From assembly GCA_000969725.1 (NCBI GenBank), contig JXSR01S003647.1: a DNA stretch of 24,568 nucleotides; one strand, written 5' to 3'. The notes under the pieces were generated by a model, which was not told where the DNA came from, did not search any database, and worked only from the letters and a program-made list of their open reading frames with translations. The position numbers and the translations under genes are program-made. Shown here piece after piece: positions 20,952 to 24,568 of this stretch. The DNA comes from Ophiothrix spiculata. Its lineage: Eukaryota; Echinodermata; Ophiuroidea; Amphilepidida; Ophiotrichidae. How positions within the stretch are numbered: position 1 is the stretch's first letter; the number at the start of each line of letters is the position of its first letter.

Positions 20952-21407
20952 AGTACAGCATGAAATATTCATCAATTCTGATGACTTCCTATTCATGGGA
21001 CAATCGTCTGCATTGAGAAAACTATCAGTTGTAATTATTAGTTCTGCATATGTTGATTGAATGCATTACATTATGTGGAAACCTAGTGAGCATGACCTGA
21101 ACTAAAACTGACCCATGGTTATGGCAATTTCAATAATTTTACAATAGTATATCCATATGTAAAAATGTAGGGTTTATCTATAAAAACATGCATAATGGAA
21201 ACATGTATCAGATGGATAGCAATAGTGAGACCTTCGTTATACTATGAACATCAGATATGAAATGATTTGAACAAAACAAAATATGCCGATTCATTGTGCA
21301 TGATGACCACTGGAAAAATCCAAACCATGTGGGATAAGTCATTTACCATTAAACATAGTAAATTTACTTTGCTCTGAACTCTTAATGCATTTGTACCACC
21401 AAACATG

Positions 21408-21977
21408 TTAAGGTGGCCTAGTAGCACAGAAACGGTGTCGGGCACGAGTGAACTGATATCAGCGGTGTTGGACACAATATCAAAGTATTTATCCCGGGCT
21501 TTTAGCGTACTTTATGGCTTACTGTATCTTGCGCTTTAATAAAACGCGATCTTACATGTGCGTCATTTTTATATTCACGCATAAGACCATGCGCGTTACT
21601 CCTGACGGGCGCAGGGCTCAAAGCGCACAGTGCTTAAGGTATTAGTCATTGCTAAAAATGTCCATTTTTGGCTTCATTTTGCTTAATATCTCAAAAAGTA
21701 AGTCGGTGACCATATTTATATATAAGGACCAAAACATATGCAAAAAAGAGAGAAAAAAATAGGGCTGGTTTTTAATTATAAGTGTTTTTGTCTTAATTAT
21801 TTTGATTTTACCAATGGTAAAACATAGTGTTTTTGAAATGGATTTTTCTCAAAAACTAAGTCGGGTGACCCCCTTTTTTTTTTATTTCAGAAATGTAATC
21901 AGCACATATGAAAGCAACATATATCAAAAAATAAGAAAAATAAATAGAGGCATTTTATCTGTGCTAGGCCACCTTAA
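21408..21977. mobile_element. TTAA-flanked MITE with GGTGGCCTAG ends
   Basis: TTAAGGTGGCCTAGTAGCAC at the left and GTGCTAGGCCACCTTAA at the right are inverted repeats, with TTAA at each edge. The interior includes CGCGTTACTCCTGACGGGCG and AAAACTAAGTCGGTGACC-like repeats. No coding frame is supported. Confidence 0.8.
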
Positions 21978-22413
21978 ATCAATTAAGCCTTTTGGTTAGA
22001 AAACATAAAAGTATAGTCATTATGGGAGAAAATATGCCGAGTCATGATAAATCATGCAACCACATCAGGAAAATCAGTAGTCCACAAATCACATGTCATG
22101 CATTCAAAGACTGAACAATGTTTTTAAATTCATTAAAGTCGTCTTTAAAATCCATTAAAATCTTAATCAAATGTTTGGCATGCACTGAAATTGTCAATGA
22201 TTTTCCAAAATTTCAAACAGCCTTCAGAATCACAGAATCGCATTTGTGTCCCTTCCCAACTCTTATACTCCTTGGCTGTAGTTTCTGTAAAATATCACTC
22301 TTGGACAATTATATAAGACATGTTTGTCTTTTATTTTGAGTTTTTCACTTTACATAGAGCTCATATTCAATTACATTTACTGGTATATAGCTGAATCAAA
22401 GCAATAGTATCAT

Positions 22414-22809
22414 TCAGCTGCCAGTGGCGTGCACAGGGATTTTTGACTGGTGGGGCTAGATACGAAGTTCCCCCGACTAATGAGGCCCAAAAGGCACACC
22501 CAATTTTTTTATTTATTTTTTGCGTAGCTTTTGAAAATTGACAAGCCAAAAAAAAGGGCTCGCAATCGCACACACGACTCATATCGATTTGAATTTCAAT
22601 TTATCAACAAAAATTACATGACGTAATATCATTGTTACATGACGTAATATCAATTTGTAACATTCCCACCAATTGTGTTCGGCATGTTTAGTGGAAAATA
22701 CCACTGTGGCCCGTTTTCTTTTCTTTCCCCAACTTTTCTGGTGACTGGGGGCGCTGAAGCCCAAGCCAGCACCCCACCCACCCCCTTAACGCATGCCTCT
22801 GTCAGCTGT
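22414..22809. mobile_element. hAT-type MITE with 8-bp target duplication
   Basis: The element (22422-22801, 380 bp) begins CAGTGGCGTGCACAGG and ends GCATGCCTCTG, whose reverse complement CAGAGGCATGC matches the CAG.GGCRTGC ends typical of hAT elements. It is flanked by TCAGCTGC (22414-22421) and TCAGCTGT (22802-22809), an 8-bp duplication with one change, as expected for hAT. It contains two tandem copies of TTACATGACGTAATATCA near 22615-22652. It is non-coding. Confidence 0.88.
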
Positions 22810-23723
22810 CAACTGACATTTTGGGTTACCGGTAACCCTAAATTCAGTGAAAGACAATTTTGTCTCTAATTTCAACATTTCTTTGTTTTTAAGAAAACAA
22901 TCGCAGTGGTAAGTTTGTATGGGCATGCCGTTTCTGTAATGTGGGACGGGTGTGTGAAAACATGAAATTTTAGTTTAGAATCGGAATGATGGGCAATCCC
23001 ATTAAGTCTATCTGAAAACAAGATCTCTTTTCCACTCTAGTTTGCCATATATATGTTGTGTTTTAAACAGTAAGAGCCAACTGGTTATTACCGCAAACGT
23101 CAAACAGAGGTGTTAGAGTTCAGATTTTAAACTGATTTTACAAAGTTTTCATGCCTTTTTGAGTCATAATTCCAACTATTTTGTTTATTTACTTTTAGCA
23201 TTTAAGCCTTTTTATTGTCAGAGGAATATTAGGCTAAAAAAAGAAACAAGTTTGTTCCCTGTGGGCCGCATGCATTTCGTTTTGGCATCATATATTACCG
23301 CATTTAATTTTTTTATTCTAATTTAAAAAAAAAACGAAAATCAGAAAAGCAGATTTGATAAAAAAGAATAGGGACGATTAAAAAATAATTACTAGAGACA
23401 CGTTTTCTTTTCAACAAACAATCCAAACCGCAGTTTGCCCGCATTTCAACAGGTTTGTTACTAAAATTCATCCCCCATGCGGATGTTCTCATGCAAATTT
23501 GCCTTAACACCTCATTAAAAATATATAAAAAAACGCATTTCGCATTTAGGTTTTGTGACCACCCACAGGAAACATACCTGTTTCCTTTTCTGCCTTATCT
23601 TGACTTTATTTGAGAATATTAACCATAGTTTACACATAGGTATGCATCATGAGACCCACCATTCCCAGGGATCAGGTTCATCATACAACTTACAGCTAAT
23701 GACATTAAAAAGATATACCATAC

Positions 23724-23873
23724 CTTGAATGGCCTGTCCCATTCTGGTCTTTTAAATCTTAGGACGATGAGTGCTAGAACTGTGCTTCCATAGAACACCC
23801 ACGCAGCAAAACTGAAGTAATTGACAAGTGAATCAAAATCACCTGGCAGCAACATTAGAATGGCTAAAAATGC
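23724..23873 (-). CDS. SLC7A9: SLC7A9-like b(0,+) amino-acid transporter light chain, third-from-last coding exon
   Basis: This exon encodes part of a LAT-family (SLC7, APC superfamily) light chain. These 12-helix exchangers pair by a disulphide with an SLC3 heavy chain; b(0,+)AT pairs with rBAT (SLC3A1) and takes up cystine and cationic amino acids. The 50 residues begin AFLAILMLLPGDFDSLVNYF and continue SFAAWVFYGSTVLALIVLRF, ending WDRPFK. The PGD..SLVNYFSFAAW.FYG motif and the basic RP.KV loop are characteristic of SLC7 light chains, and the detail is closest to SLC7A9. On the - strand the acceptor is TGTTTGTTGCAG just above 23873 and the donor AAG/GTATGG lies at 23723-23718. It is phase 0 at both ends and exactly 150 bp. 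The helices are probably the third- and second-last of the protein. Confidence 0.92.
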
Positions 23874-23964
23874 CTGCAACAAACAGAAACAAAATATCAA
23901 AAATTACACATTAACATTTATAATATATTCTTGGAACTAATGAACTTTAGGATATGAACAACTG

Positions 23965-24568
23965 CAAGGTTCCCACCTTGTTTCCACAAGGATTGTCACA
24001 ATTAAGGCTTCAGCTTTGTTCCTGCAGGATTTCCTGTGGGTTCCCATAAGATTTCCACTGGGTTCCAACAAGGATTGCCATGGATTTCCATAAGGTTTGC
24101 TCTGAGTTCCCACAATGTTTACTCTGGTATCCCATATGGGTTGCTCTGGGTTCCCATAATGTTTACTCATGTGGGTTTGCTCTGGGTTCCCCTGTGTTTG
24201 CTCTGGGTTCTTAAGGTTTGCTCTGGGTTCTCCTGTGTTTGCTCTGGGTTCTTAAGGTTTGCTCTGGGTTCTCCCTACGTTTGTTCTGAGTTCCCTTAAG
24301 TTTTGCTCTGGGTTCCCACAAGATTTTCTTTGGGTTCCCACATGATTTACTCCATGTTTCTATATTATTTCCTTTGGGTTACCACAAAGTTTACTCTTGG
24401 TTCCCTATGGTTTGCTCTGGATTCCATAATGTTTGCTCTGGGTTCCCACAAGATTTGCTCTGGGTTCCCACATGATTTGCTCTGGGTTCCCAAATGATTT
24501 GCTCTGGGTTCCCACATGATTTGCTCTGGGTTCCCACAAGATTTGTTATGGGTTCCCACAAGATTTGC
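23965..24568 (+). repeat. 22-bp minisatellite, runs off window end
   Basis: The unit core is TTTGCTCTGGGTTCCCA followed by CAAGA, CATGA or a variant. In the last 130 bases the core GCTCTGG recurs at 24435, 24457, 24479, 24501, 24523, 24545 (changed) and 24567, a strict 22-bp period. Between 24176 and 24280 units of 20 and 21 bp alternate, forming a 41-bp higher-order repeat. Copies become degenerate toward 23965. It lies in the intron upstream of the transporter exon at 23724-23873. Long open frames here on both strands are by-products of the repeat. Confidence 0.9.

Larger units (their letters stand above)
19220..23723. other. intron of the SLC7A9-like gene
   Basis: This is a 4.5-kb intron. 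It contains a possible element at 19552-19746, two TTAA-flanked MITEs (20293-20951 and 21408-21977) and an hAT-type MITE (22422-22801). The stretch 22810-23700 shows nothing I can identify. Confidence 0.85.

Noticed and set aside
20520..21060. Open frames with K/F/L-rich products
   Set aside because: They lie within a MITE whose interior is poly-A/T low-complexity DNA.
22118..22339. 73-codon + strand open frame in the transporter intron
   Set aside because: It has no acceptor or donor of quality and no family resemblance. It is on the opposite strand to the host gene.
23937..24568. Long open frames on both strands at the window end
   Set aside because: They follow the minisatellite: the low-stop repeat unit keeps several frames open, and the peptides are just repeats of GSHKI/LWVP-like strings.

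Overview
This is AT-rich (by eye roughly 65% A+T) eukaryotic, almost certainly animal, nuclear DNA. Genes are split by long introns with GT-AG splice sites, and the non-coding DNA is crowded with short inverted-repeat transposons (MITEs) and tRNA-derived SINEs. Nothing looks bacterial, organellar or viral. An invertebrate animal fits best, judging from the abundance of foldback elements and the closeness of two proteins to vertebrate orthologues. I cannot fix the phylum.

Two genes are recognisable, and they are convergent. On the + strand the last three coding exons of DPM1 (catalytic subunit of dolichol-phosphate mannose synthase) lie at 2240-2308, 4372-4486 and 7098-7202. Splice phases match across every junction, and the stop is at 7200-7202. 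Earlier DPM1 exons must lie before base 1. On the - strand the last three coding exons of an SLC7A9-like b(0,+) amino-acid transporter light chain lie at 23724-23873, 19051-19219 and 17483-17562, again with matching phases. Its earlier exons lie beyond base 24568. Both genes are therefore partial in the window.

The roughly 10.3 kb between the two stop codons holds no gene I can name. It contains many foldback or MITE elements, a 42-bp perfect palindrome, a degenerate ~80-bp repeat array, and three coding-like stretches of unknown origin: a broken frame at 9109-9573, a short ORF at 8730-8873, and two candidate - strand exons at 14831-15148. A further set of - strand coding-like stretches (387-1738) lies in the first DPM1 intron of the window.

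The introns are largely built of mobile DNA. The 1.5-kb last intron of the transporter is mostly one SINE and three MITEs, one of which ends 20 bp from a splice donor. The 4.5-kb intron above it holds two TTAA-flanked elements and an hAT-type MITE with an 8-bp target duplication. The window ends in a 22-bp-period minisatellite. The two genes have no known shared pathway: DPM1 acts in ER glycosylation and GPI synthesis, and the transporter acts at the plasma membrane. I found no convincing novel gene system. The most unusual material is the set of structured repeats and the unassigned coding-like fragments.
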